Shown here: positions 45,888-57,690 of the stretch, one piece after another
Position numbering within the stretch: the stretch's first letter is position 1
Layout of the letters: each line of letters opens with the position of its first letter
NCBI RefSeq assembly: GCF_030272615.1
Contig: NC_081409.1
Coordinates: 647,000,468 to 647,064,467, forward strand
DNA length: 64,000 nt
Source of the DNA: Cryptomeria japonica
Lineage: Eukaryota > Streptophyta > Pinopsida > Cupressales > Cupressaceae
Direction: 5' to 3'
Position numbers and translations under genes: made by a program
The notes under the pieces: model-generated
Database searches by the model: none
The model's input: the letters and a program-made list of their open reading frames with translations, nothing else
What the model was told of the DNA's origin: nothing

Positions 45888-47892
45888 GAAGTTATTTTGC
45901 TACTTAACTTCCTCACATCTTCCTCTTCCTTATCTTAAAGAGATAAATCAGTGCATTATCAAATCAATAAACTTGCTTCTTGAGATTTCATTTCTCCCTG
46001 ATCAATTAATCAATCAATCATTGTACCTGTTGTCCTCATTTTTGGTTTAAAAAATGAAGGACCATTACATAAAAATTTTGTGAAAAAATGAAAATTTTAC
46101 TCTATGGAATGCTTCTCAAGGAAGAATTTTGACTAATCCTTGGACTAGCTTAATCCTCAGTCCATCCTTGAACTATGTTTTGAATTTTGTCGCATTCAGG
46201 ATTCGTTTGCTATGTCTTTCCTTCAATTTCAGGTTTTTTCTCCCTGACTGCAGGTGGAGAATTTTCCTTGAACTGCAAGTTTTAATGATTTCCATTGTTT
46301 TGGTCTTTGTAGGGAAATTTTTGGCTAGTTACAAGTGCACTTTATTAAAAAATAAAAACTTGTAATTTTCTTTTTATTTCTCCCTTGATGCTTTTTGGCT
46401 TTGTCAGTTAAAATAGGGATTTTTTGGTTAAGTTACAAGTAAACTCGTAATTCTTTTCTAAAACCCCTACTTTAATTGTTTTTGCTTGTAATAGGGATTT
46501 TAAACCCCTATTACATATGTGAAAGTGAATTATAACTTGTTGTAGGGATTTTATTTTCCCTTTACAAGTGATTTTAAACTTGCACATCTCTCTCCAAAAC
46601 CCCATTTTGCCTAAGAATGAGAAAAGTGAGATTTTAAACTTGCTATTTGGTCTAAAAAACCCAATTTTTGCCTTATAGTTGAAAAAATGCATTTTAAACT
46701 TGTTATTGCATCCCAAAAACCTGATTTTCTCCAATTCATGCAAATTCGAACTTGATATTTGTTCCAAAAAACCCGACCAGCAAGGAGAAACGTTTTTGTT
46801 GAAGGTTTCCAAGCAAATTTTGTGGAGATTTTCTAGGAAGGAGAGGAATTTGGGATTCCATCCTATTCTCATGCATTTGTAAACACTTTTCACACCATTT
46901 GGGGTTTGCATTTACTGTTTTTTGGTCTAAATCAGCAAACATGTGGTTCTTTGGATCCACATTTTAGGTGATTTTTTCTTCACAAAGCAACAAACTCCTA
47001 AGGTATTTTTGCCTCTCTTGCCTAGACGTTGAAGGTGGATGAAGTTTTGACCCTTCCTTGGGCTATTTTATTTGCCTTTGCTGCCACATTTTTCAGTTTA
47101 TGATGTTTTTCAAAAACATGGCTAGGGTTTGGGATTGCAGTTTGTGTTTATTTAAGAGCTATTCTTCTTCATTCCAAGATTGATTGCATCTTTTGGAGAG
47201 GCATTTTAAGTTTGAAACAAGGTATGTTTTCTTTTCTTTCCTTGTTTCATTTTCTTATTTTCTTGTTTTCTTAGTTTTCCTTTCTAGTTGTAAATTTGTA
47301 AATATGTTGTTCTTGTCCCAAAATTGGTTTTGTGAGAGAATTTTTCCCCTTGATATACAATTTTTGGATTGCATTGTTCTTCCCCATTTTCCCTCTTTAC
47401 TTGTATTCAGAATTTTAAATCCCAATTACAAGTTGGCTGGAAATCTTTGTTCTTCCCTTATGGTTGAAGAATTTAACCATTTTCCAAGTTGAAAAAGTGT
47501 GAAATACCCTTCCTTTCAAAATTGGGTTTTAAGAACCGGATTGCATGTTGAAAAGTTCTTCCCATTTTTCATGAAAATGACATTCCTAAATTTTCCCATT
47601 TTTATCCATTCATGTCACCCATATCCATACTTTCCATTTTTTTCATTTTCCGCAAGTCTAATTCTATTTTTCCATCCATTTCTCCATTTGCATATTTACA
47701 AGTGTACTTGCATTCAGGTTTTAAAAATCTGATTGCATGTATGCCCTTTCCAACTTGTATACTTGCAAAAATTTCCCCAAGATCCGAAATTGGTCAAAGT
47801 CAAGATTCCCCCATTTCCATATATTCCCCCTCTTTCTCTCACAAAGTCGTGAAGTTCAATAGTTGAAGTTTTTCCCATTTGAAGAAGGAAAA
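45888..47892 (+). other. Leader region of element G, with a degenerate repeat
   Basis: T-rich sequence without a supported gene. At 46490-46790 a unit of about 60 bases recurs four times, each with ATTTTAAACTTG and CCAAAA(A)ACCC. An upstream promoter-like TTATTTAAGAG lies near 47148. It probably belongs to the element whose ORF starts at about 47893, but its LTR was not identified. Confidence 0.4.
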
Positions 47893-50800
47893 ATGTTATT
47901 TGCAGTTGAATATGATGTTGCCTTAATGCTTTTAAGTCTTCATCATAATATTCGAGGTTGTCCATCAATGTCAGATTTGTCGTCATCTCCAATTGCAAAA
48001 AAGATGAAGTACAAATATGACAAGTACCAAAATGAAGTTGCACCTTCCCAAGTTTCCTCTCCTTTGGATCGTATCAGAGATACAAAGATAGGGCATGTAG
48101 ACATGTCAGATTTTGTTAGAAGGGTTGAGGATCCATAAGATAGCAATATGCAGTGGCTGTTGGACAACCATATCCATCATGCATCTTCTTTCCTGGTGGC
48201 TACCTTAGAACCTGAATTTGTTCTCTCTTGCGCCCATCACTTTGGCAAGGAGACAAGAATCATTAAAAATGATGATGGTGAAGCAATAATCCACCTTGTT
48301 GTAGACACAATTGAGAAGGTCTTCAGAATACCTCTCGCACCTATTTACATGGAAATCTCCAAAGAGAGTGCAACTGAGTATTATGTGGAAAGGGAAAAAG
48401 ATTGTAAACGACATATCAACAGGAGGATCCAAGAGCCACGAGCCACCTTCTCAAGGTGGGATAAGCTGTACCACTATGACTTCAAATGGGAAATAGGAGA
48501 CATCATAACCCTCCTTAGTAGGACAATGGGCCTTGAACATTCTAATGTTTTTGAGCCCTAGATGTACCAGTTCATCATGTTCATAAGGCAGTCCCATCAT
48601 ATGTCATGGGGAGAAGTCATCAGCGATGCCCTGTGTGAACAACTTGTAGTAGTTCCTTCCACCATGACTTTCTATATGAATTCATACTTGGTGTACTTGG
48701 CAACATCACTTAGACATTTTCTAGGTCTTTCTACCAAGGGTGATCGCTCACTTATACCAATTTGGGAATATTATGATCACTTACCTTTGAGACCCAGTAG
48801 ATTGCATTTCAGAAGAGTCCAGGATGCATTTTCTAGTTACTTCATGTGTAAGTTTGATAGAACTCTAAAGAACAAAAGGGTATCAAATGAGGCATGGGAA
48901 AGGGTAAGTGAGTATGGATGCTTGTTTCTATAGTTCCCGACCTTCACCTATATGAGAATCAAATGCTATAGTGGGCAGCCATACATGCTTCCTAGATACC
49001 CAACTGATAAGATCATTCTTATGGAGTTGGGAAGACAAATCATGGCTGTCCACACTCATCAGTCTGCCAAACACAAAGTTGGAATGGGGAGCTCTACAAG
49101 AAACCCACTAAGAGTTGGCCGGTATTCTGTTGTCGCATTCGTTAAAGCCAAGGCCATGGAGACTGAAATGCAGGAAATTAAGCTCAAAAGGTTTAAGTCC
49201 AGAGCTGATTTTGATTACCGGAGTATGAAGGAGAAGATAAAAAAATCCTTTGTGCATGTGCATCGTATTGAGGATATCCGAGTAGATCTCCGCATAGAGG
49301 TCGAGTTTTTGAAGATGGATTACTGCAGGCTCACTGTTAAGCAGGTTGTTGATTTGAATTTGGTGAACATTCCACATGCAATGATTGATGATGGGCACAT
49401 ACTTGATCCTGAATATATTTCATGAAGGGTTGAGGAAGCTCCACTTCCTTTAATCCAATGGTCACACAAGGAATGGATATCCATTCTTGAGAGATTTTAG
49501 CCTATCTTGGCTAACACCAATGCTTGGTTGAAAACTAATGTTGTTAGACTCATAAAAAATCAAGATTAGGAAAGAAGATGATTCTACGGGGCCTCTTGGA
49601 CATAAGTCTAAGATTCAGATTGACAACAAGGAAGGCGCATCATCTTCAGGCACAAGGATCAAATTGTGAGTTAGTCGAGCAGTAGTGGTTCCTCCTGAGG
49701 AGGCGATAGTTTGTGGAAAGGAAAAGTCACAATTTCATGTTTAGGTGATCGATTTGGATAATCCAGAAGAAGGGAAGAAATCTAATGATACTCCCAAGTC
49801 TCTAGCATCCGACTCGCCTCATGAGATTATTCCTCCAGTTTCCATTGAGACACCCCTTTCTCCTCTTGACTTTCTAGCTAATGAATCTCCTCAAAATGCC
49901 ATTCCTATTTTGGCATACTGGCCACCTCCTGATTATCAACAAGAGAATGTGCAGGAAGTTCCTAAAGATACTCTTATTTATGTCCATTTGTAAGAAATTG
50001 ATACCTCCACTTCTGGTTTTGAAGAATTCATGAGGCAATCTTCATGCCCATTGGTTACTAAGCAAATTGTGGTTGTCATCCAAAAAATATTCCTCCTAGG
50101 ATGACCACAGTTATTCAAACAGAAACTGCTTCTCCTTTGCCTACAACTACTACAAAAGGAGAGTTGATGGCTTTACCTCCATGGATTAGTTCTTTTACTC
50201 CAAAGAGGAAGAAGCAAGAAATCTCACCTAATGCCTTTGATTATCAGCAACTAAAATAGTCCAAATCCAAGGTTGCTAAAAAGGCCAAGACTATCTCCAA
50301 AGTAACTGTTGACAACAATAAGATGAAGGTAGCTGAAATTGTTGAACCCATTGCAGATAAGCCACTTGAAGAAATGTCAGCTGCTGATTACATAGTTACA
50401 AGGATAGAATTGGGTAAGCAAACGCATGAGGTGATTAAATGTGATGCTCAATTTTCTATAGCTTCACTGGTACAACGGTGTGATGAAATTTTAGCAAACA
50501 AAGATAATCTAGAAGAGGAAAACTGACAACTTATGGCAACTGTCCATAAAATCACAAAACCTACTGCTAAAGGGAGTAACTCCATAGGTTCTTTTGGTTT
50601 CCAAGAATCAATTTGTGGAGTGGAAAGGGCTACTTAGAAGGTACAAGCATTGGATTCCCGGGTTGATCAACTTCATGATCTATGTGCACAAGTGATGAAA
50701 GACATTTTTTAGATGATGTCTAAGTTGGAAACCGTTGAAGAGAAACTAGATCAGACTTCTGATACTTTCAAAAAGAATTTGGAAAGTGTTGAAGATAGTT

Positions 50801-51324
50801 TGACAATATGGCATACCATGCCCCAACAATAGTTGAGCGTTCTACAGGAGCATGCCATCATCTCTTCCAGGGTCATGTACTTGGAATTTGAAGAGCTTCT
50901 GGAAAATAAGGCCCTTGCTCTTAAATCCCTCATTGAGGAGATTGGTGATACAATGAGATTACGGGGTGAAGTTTTCTGAGATATTGTCTCTTAATGTGAA
51001 AAGGCCTCTTGCAACATACTAAGTCAGGATGGAGAGATGATTCCAGAAGAAGAAGTTCATTCTAATTTACAGATGAGGATACATAATGAATGGAGGAGTG
51101 AACAATTCTTGACCACTTCAATTCAAATGTTGATGAAGCACCAAATCTTTTTACATGAAATCCAGTCCATCCTGGATAAAAACAGCTCTGGATGACTCCA
51201 ATGTCATGATACTATTATGAAGACCATGGTTGTTGCCAAGAACACCCATGAACCAGATCCTAATGAACTACAAATGATCATCCAAAAGTTTGAAGGATTC
51301 TTGTCTTCACGTGTTGCAACTTAA
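47893..51324 (+). pseudogene. Element G: long retroelement ORF, distant relative of ORF2
   Basis: Frame from about 47893 to TAA at 51324, with about a dozen stops and a frame change near 49560 that returns by 50100. The N-terminal half (to 49425) keeps one frame with stops at 48136, 48559 and 48931. It contains HFGKETRIIKNDDGEAIIHL and VFRIPLAPIYMEI, then WGEVISDALCEQLVVVPSTM and FYMNSYLVYLATSLRHFLGL. These align in order with TRCIRDVNGKALVEI and IADAIHGGL/WYSLLMHLFLF of the E frame at 63.0-62.4 kb. A Pro/Ser/Lys linker and a C-terminal coil (50320-51300) follow. No enzyme motif. Membership of the ORF2 group is inference. Confidence 0.6.
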
Positions 51325-52517
51325 GTGTTTTTAGTTGTATTTTTCCATATTTGTAATTTTTAGTTGTAGTTTTTCTTTTGACAAGTTACATGTAAAAGTC
51401 TTTTTGTAAAAAGCAAGTTAACTCATTACTTGCACTTTTGTAATTTCATGTAAAGCAACTACAAGCTATGCTCAATTAGGACTGTAGTTGGAATAAGTCT
51501 TAGTTAATTATTGAAGTCTTAGTTAGTTATTGAATAAGTCTTGGTGGTTGAGAGAATCTCTCAAGTTAGTTAGGATCCTCCCACCTTTTTCTTAAGGCTC
51601 CTCTTCTATAAATACTTGAGGGGTTTATTGTAATTTTTATCTTTTGGAAAGAAAGCAAAAACTCTATCAAATTTACAGCAAATAATTCTTTGAGCTTTCA
51701 TGTGTAAATTCAAGAATTGAAAGGAATAGAAGAAAATTGCTCAAGCTTTGAGTCTTTGTGCTACACACTTGAGTTTATGTTCTATATTATCTTTCTTGCA
51801 AGTGTTCCTTAAAGAGCTTAATCACATCTGATTTGCAGTCTTTGTGTTGCAAGTAGTTGAGGTTAATATAGATTAAAAAAAATATTTTATTGAGAAAAGC
51901 TGCAAGTCTTTGTGCTTTCACTTGTTCTTAGGAGAATTTAGGAGTAGATTTTATGAGAAATAGCTATAAGTCTTTGAGCTTATACTACTTCCCATTCTTT
52001 TAAGTAGAAAAGAATAAGATATTTCAGTCTTTGAGCTATTATAATTTATTCTTTATAGCATTATTATAGAAAAGGGTAGATAGGACTTCACATAATCAAG
52101 TCTTTGAGTTTGATATTGTTGTCTCATCCTGAAGGAAGTGACGGAAGTCTTTGCGCTTTCAGGAAACTTCATTTCCTTTCTCTCATTTCATTTTGAAAGT
52201 GGTTACTGTTGTTTATATCAAATCGATATCCTATTCTGTGAAGAGAAAATGATATTGTCTTTCTTGAAGGAAGAAGAAAGATTGTTGTCCCATCCTATTT
52301 TATTTTCAAAGTTGTAGTTAGATAGGGGGAGCCTTCCCTTAATTAGGAGAGTTTTACTCACACGCAGTGGTTGAAACCACAATTTTGTATATTTCCCCAA
52401 GTGTACAAAATTTTCAACTAATAGTACCAACTTGTCTTGCACTAGCATCAATCTTAATCAACTTATCAACATCGCTATACAACTCATTTCCGTCAAATTG
52501 TTTAGTTTATTGGATAT
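51325..52517 (+). repeat. LTR-like 3' region of G with TATA box and repeated motif
   Basis: TATAAATA at 51607-51614 looks like an LTR promoter. Between 51738 and 52165 the motif AAGTCTTTG(A/T)GCTTT recurs seven times at 50-100 base spacing. A matching LTR upstream was not found and the ends are not defined. Confidence 0.45.
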
Positions 52518-53842
52518 TGTTGAGAAATTTGCTGGAGTAATATGTTGTCATTGATGTTAACATATTCTTTTGTGTGTTCCAGTCTTGCTGTCAGATTAAG
52601 TGAGTTGGTTTGGCCAGTGTGTTGCAGATAAGTTATTGTGGATTAAAGGGTTTTGAGATAAGTATCTCTAGTTGATTCAGCTAAAGTTTTAGTTGTTCAC
52701 ATGAAGATTTAATCAAGTTATGAGATATAGTATGATGGTTGGTTTTCTAGTTGTTCAGTGTTGGTCAGTGTTCTGGATTTTGCTTTGCATTGCTCTGTAT
52801 TGCAATATATTGGTTTACGAATTTAGTACAGTGTTTGGGATGTTCATATGTATCCTCAATTAAGATGGTTCATGATTTGGAGGTCCGCAAGTGATTTTTC
52901 TAAGTTGGCAATCGTATGGTTTATGTTCTTGAAGTCTGGTATAATGATGATGAAAATTCTAGTAAGAGGTGTTCATGCGAATGTTGTTGTGGTAATTCAT
53001 GATGCTTGTGGATGTTTCTAGATCATGTCATATTTTTGTTGATGGTCTAAATTGATCGTTGTTCTCATTGTTAATGATTTCCCTGGTATGTTTATGTTAT
53101 GCGGCATTCTTAGCTAATCAGATGATTGTAGTGTGTTTCAGATTATTGAGGCAAAATTCTTGGAGGTGTTTCATGTTCTAGGTGGTGATTTAGGTCCATA
53201 CTATGTCTTAGCCGACATTGTCTTGGTCTGCATGTGATATTGTAGTGTGTATGATTGTATTCTTCTAATTAGGAGATATATGTTGAGCCGACCTTGATGA
53301 TATTGATCCAAGGTTGATATCATGTATAAATAAATGTAATAATCATTGTAAGAGGTGTGTGATAATGTATTAATCATTTAGAAGTAGATAAAAAGAATGA
53401 AGAAGTGTGGAGAGATGTTATGTGCTTAATCACAACTATAACCAAGCATGAGGAGATGTTATTTCTTAGTTCATGACTTTCCAAATGTAAATTGAATCTG
53501 TTTGTAAGGCAGTGAGCCTTCCCAGGGTTGTAGCCCTTTATTGTTTTTGAGTAGTGAACCTTAAGAAGTGTGCCTGAATGCATGTACATTCCCATTGTAA
53601 TATTTACATACTTTTAAAAGGGTATATTTATATTATGGATCTCAATCCTACTATGGTTTTTCCCTTAACCAGGTTTTGCACGTCAAAAATCTTGGTGTTA
53701 TGTGTGCTATTGATGTGGTGTTGATTTAAGCTTTCACTGTTAATTATCATATCTGAATTTGTAGTTGTGCTAAGTAAAGTTTTTGAGAAAACTAATTCAC
53801 CCCCCCCCCCCCTTCTCTCAGTTTTCTACATTGTTCCCAACA
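52518..53842 (+). repeat. Isolated copia-type LTR, 1,325 bp
   Basis: Starts TGTTGAGAAATTTGCTGG and ends a C-rich tract, CAGTTTTCTACATTGTTCCCAACA. Aligns by eye with the LTR at 2501-3856 reversed. Neither a polypurine tract on the left nor a primer-binding site on the right is present. The flanks (GATAT and TAGCT) do not match, so it is a solo LTR that lost its duplication or came from unequal recombination. Confidence 0.75.
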
Positions 53843-54057
53843 TAGCTACACCTCTCAGTTGTGCATTTTCAACAAATGTGCATATTAGCTTCATAACTCA
53901 TGTAATATCAATCATTCAATCTTTTCCAGTAATCTATCGAGAGATTAGTGCCATCACAATCTGTTTGATCAATATCTCGAGGGGGCATATCATATCAATC
54001 ATCATCCTTACTAGGATATCCCTCGGGCATGCATCAATTAATCATTTTCTTGCAAAA

Positions 54058-54809
54058 TGTAGACACATACAAATGTCCTCTTAGTAACCTTAATTTTTTA
54101 TTAATTAATTCATGTGGATCCATTATTTTATAATTTTATTTCATGATAATATATTTCTCACATCATTCCATATTGTTATTCCATTAAATCCATTTACTAA
54201 CATATATTTTTCTTATTTCATTATGTCCATTTTAAATAAACTCATTTCCTAATCTCTTACATATCACAACTTCATCCCTTATTTATCATATTCTACCTTC
54301 ATCAGTTGTATCCACCTAATGCATGTGGGAAAAATATTTGCCCCAATCTTTTATACCACATTTGTCTTGCAACTTGGATCAACTCATGAGGACATCTATA
54401 AAATCTATTTCCTCTCTCATTTCTATGGCTGACATCGTTATCTCTCACATATTTGATCTTTCTAATTGTTTCATTTTTTATATCTCTTGCATCTTTCACT
54501 TTGACAGTTAATTGTTTAACATCCAAATCACATCCATTTTGCATAGTTTTGATTTCACATTCATCTTTTAAATCTTTGTTCTCCATAGTTTCTTGTGCAC
54601 ATTTCTATAAGAGCAAATATTTTCAAACACAAAATCTTGGTTGATAGGAGGGCAGATTTCATTAAAATGCATGTGTCTTTTCATTTGTTTCATGCTTCGC
54701 ATGTGTGTTTCTTTGATAGGTACTCCAATGTTGTGATGTTGGAAACAAGTTGAATTCCCCTTTTGGTCCTTCATTTCCATCATCATACAAAAGTTTTTGA
54801 TAGTGAGGC
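54058..54809 (+). repeat. Dispersed repeat, copy 2 (matches 8582-9420)
   Basis: Starts TGTAGACACATACAAATG, like the head of the gypsy LTR at 34556. Aligns by eye with copy 1 for about 700 bases. Cut on the right by the 3' LTR of element D. Confidence 0.6.
54302..54790 (-). pseudogene. Conserved unknown peptide in dispersed repeat, copy 2
   Basis: Minus-strand frames share HRNERGNRFYRCPHELIQVA, MQNGCDLD, DARDI and KETHMRSMKQM with copy 1 at 8825-9365. About 60% of residues agree over the best 80. The product is not recognised. The single CPHE motif is not enough to claim a zinc finger. Confidence 0.35.
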
Positions 54810-55687
54810 TATTGGAATTGAGGAACACTGAGAGGGGGGGGTGAATCAGTGTTCTACTAGTAAATAAACTTTCAAACTTATTCTCAGACCACCAGAAGCA
54901 AATGCAAGAAAGTAAAATGCAGAAACACAAGATAATCAGCCACAAAATCATAACACCATTTTTTTTACATGGAAACCTAGAAAGGTAAAAACCATGGTGG
55001 GATTGGAACACACAATATTCATATACTATGATCAAGAGTACATAACTATTACAAAGGGGGAATGCACATGCATTCAGGGTCACTGCCTAGAGCTCATTAC
55101 TTAGATTACAATATGGAAGTCTCACTGACTTATAGATCATTTACAATGAGAAATACAATAGTTGAACTCCAAAATTGCATCAAACAATTCCTCAATGAGT
55201 TCCAGTGAAGTGCAAAAAGTCTAACTATAACACCTTTGCAACGTTTCTCTATTTTTCTTCCTAGCCAGCTACCGGATCAAGAATGCACACATGAAACTAC
55301 ACCAAATAGGCTGCTTGATCATTAATCACTCACACCATTCCATAAAATGATCTTCTGCATTGGTCATATATATCCACAATCACAAATAAAACATCCATCA
55401 AGTTAGGCAACCATAATATGCAATGTAACATGTAAGCGACTGTTGACTTAGACTAGATCACCAAAGTATATGCGGATCAACCAAATAATGTCTAAATGAT
55501 TTATACATGTCGGCCCTATCATCTCATTCATGAATCTCACCACCACAATCACTGCAAAGATTCTGGACCAAAAGTGCTCTGGTTATTTTGAACTATGAGT
55601 GATAGATTACCAGGCCATTTCCTCAACCAGTTATCAAAATCATTATCCATGCACTAGAATATACCGGATGAGTGTCAATTTCCAACA
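54810..55687 (-). repeat. Element D 3' LTR
   Basis: Minus strand TGTTGGAAATTGACACTC (from 55687) to ...CCTCAATTCCAATA (54810); the final CA has become TA. Contains the C-rich tail and the CCACCATGGTTTTTACC block. 878 bp. Confidence 0.85.
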
Positions 55688-55702
55688 ATCTCCCCCTTTG
55701 GC
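55688..55702 (-). promoter_or_regulatory. Element D polypurine tract
   Basis: Minus strand GCCAAAGGGGGAGAT next to the LTR. ATGAGTGT (55668-55675) and ACACTCA (55713-55719) flank it as inverted repeats. Confidence 0.88.
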
Positions 55703-55904
55703 ATTGATGGCAACACTCAAGAAAAATAACTAAGTGTTGAAATTTGTATGTCGAATCAAAAAATTTCTAAGGCTCCCCCTTAGACAAAAAACTCAAAACT
55801 TGTATCATCTCTGCACATTTTTCACTCTACTCCCCCCCTTTGATAGCAATGCCAAAGATGGGGTGCTTCATAAAAACTTATATACAAGGGTATATATCAG
55901 ATAT

Positions 55905-57690
55905 ACTATACATACTTGAAGATATCAGAAAAAATGGTCTTCAAAAATCCTAAGTGAGTATCCCACCCATTCTTCAAGTTGTCCAAAATTGTGATGAAAG
56001 CGCTAAAAACATAAAAATTTATCTCCACATCCTTCAATTCAATTGGAAATGGTTGTCACATTGTCTTCATGCAATCAACTTTATTACTCAGCATAGTGTC
56101 CATCCGGGGAGCAATAAGGTTCCAGAGTTCACCAACACGCCTCAGTATCCTGTCCTTTTCTGAGTTGAGGCTCAAGATTTGATCAATTAGAGACATCACT
56201 TGACCTTCTACACTGTTGGTAAGTGCTACATTAGAGTCAAATGACTAAGATATACTATCAAGCTTTCCCTAGCAAACATTGATCTTCTTGTCTATGTTTG
56301 GTGTAAATTTAGGCAGTATAAGGTATGACTTGTATATCTTTCCTCCTTCACTCAATGCCTCGGAGATAGTCTGCAGCCCTTTGTTTAGTTTGACTCTGTC
56401 ATCTTCAATCATCTTCCGGAAGGTCTTCATACGCACCTCCTTGAATTTTTCCAATACTTTCTTGGTGGTTGCCTTCTCCAATGACTCAAAATTAGTACTA
56501 ATATTGTTGATTAATTGTAAGATCTTACCGGAGGGGTTGGAATTTGGATCTAATTGTAGTTTCGGTACCAACTTTTTTAAAACACCTACTAACATCTCAA
56601 TCAGCTTCTTGTCTTTAGTCTCTAGTTTAACCAATTCCTGACTAGCTTGAGCCTAGACTACTGCAACAACCATCAGCCTTTCAGCTAGAGACATCTGCCC
56701 AATGTCAAGCAGTCTACCAAAGTTGATGGAGATCTGTAGGAGAATTCTTTTCTCTTTGTCCTTCAGAGTGTCACTTGTCATGATTACCGAGACATTGTCA
56801 GATTTCTACTTTCCCTTATTAACCTATTCTCCCTTGTCCTTCTCTATTTCACTTTTTCCTACATCCTTTTCTTGTTCTTCAACTTGTGCACCAGTGTCAC
56901 CACTTGGTGTAGCTTTAGGTATCTCTTGGGCGTCTTCACCTTTCATTTCCACCATCTCCAGGTGAACAATCGGAGGATTTTGACTGTCTGTAGCATCATG
57001 GGTTACATTGGCCTGGTCTACTAGATGAGAAGTATCTTTGTTCTAAGGTTCATCATCATACTTAGGGTTGACTAGAACCCGATTTTTCTTAAGAAACCTT
57101 TTCCAAATCTCTTTAGTTTCTTTTCTTACTTCCTCAACCTTGCCAACCATAAGCCTGTTTACTCTGTTTTTGCTTCTGAATTCCTTTTTGTTGGCTAGCT
57201 CCATGATTCTATCAACTTCTTCTTGAGAAATGGAAGCACTTACATTTATCAATGTACTCCCTTTTATTTCCTTATCTAATCTTCTTGTAGTTAGCCTTCT
57301 AGCATCAAGAATGTTATATAAATCTTTAAAAATATTGTGTTCTAACTCAATTAATGACTTGTTGAAGTTATATAAATGCAACACAACAACTTCCTCAACT
57401 TCCCTCTGCTCATTCTCATCAATATTTTCATAATTATTCTTTATATTTCCATCATTTACTATTTCACCAGTCAATTCTTTTGCAGTCAATGGGGGAATAA
57501 AGGTATATTTACCTTCCACCTTTCCAGATCTAAGATCCTTATCAAACTCTATCCTTAGCCTTCTTCCTCTTTTAGTCTTTCCGGTTAGAGAGGGTTTGTA
57601 TTTTGTCTTCTTAATCTTCACACCACTGGACTGAGGTTTCCTAATTACTCTAGCAAATTCTCCTTTCTTCTTGGCTTTTTTCGCTTCTTT
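55905..57690 (-). pseudogene. Element D ORF2 tail (central and C-terminal modules only)
   Basis: Same ORF2 group as A and B, without the N-terminal domain. Basic segment (KPSLTGKTKRGRRLRIEFDK), then IPPLTAKELTGEI, ENIDENEQREVEEVVVLHLY, LYNILDARRLTTRRLDKEIK and FRSKNRVNRLMVGKVEEV (57621-57050). An acidic spacer follows, then the C-terminal coil (56634-55960) with IYKSYLILPKFTPNIDKKI and LTNSVEGQVMSLIDQIL. It closes with LKNGWDTHLGFLKTIF, which shows where the A and B frames should end. A few stops, no frameshift between the two large pieces. Confidence 0.78.

Noticed and set aside
47184-47866. Three overlapping plus-strand frames of 77-102 codons
   Set aside because: Phe/Leu-rich translations of T-rich leader; no conserved counterpart in other elements.
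53798-53815. Poly-C run as a special signal
   Set aside because: A C-rich tract followed by TCTCAGT is the standard LTR tail in this window; the longer run here is probably slippage.
52513-53847. Target duplication for the isolated LTR
   Set aside because: Flanks GATAT and TAGCT do not match even with one change, so none is claimed.
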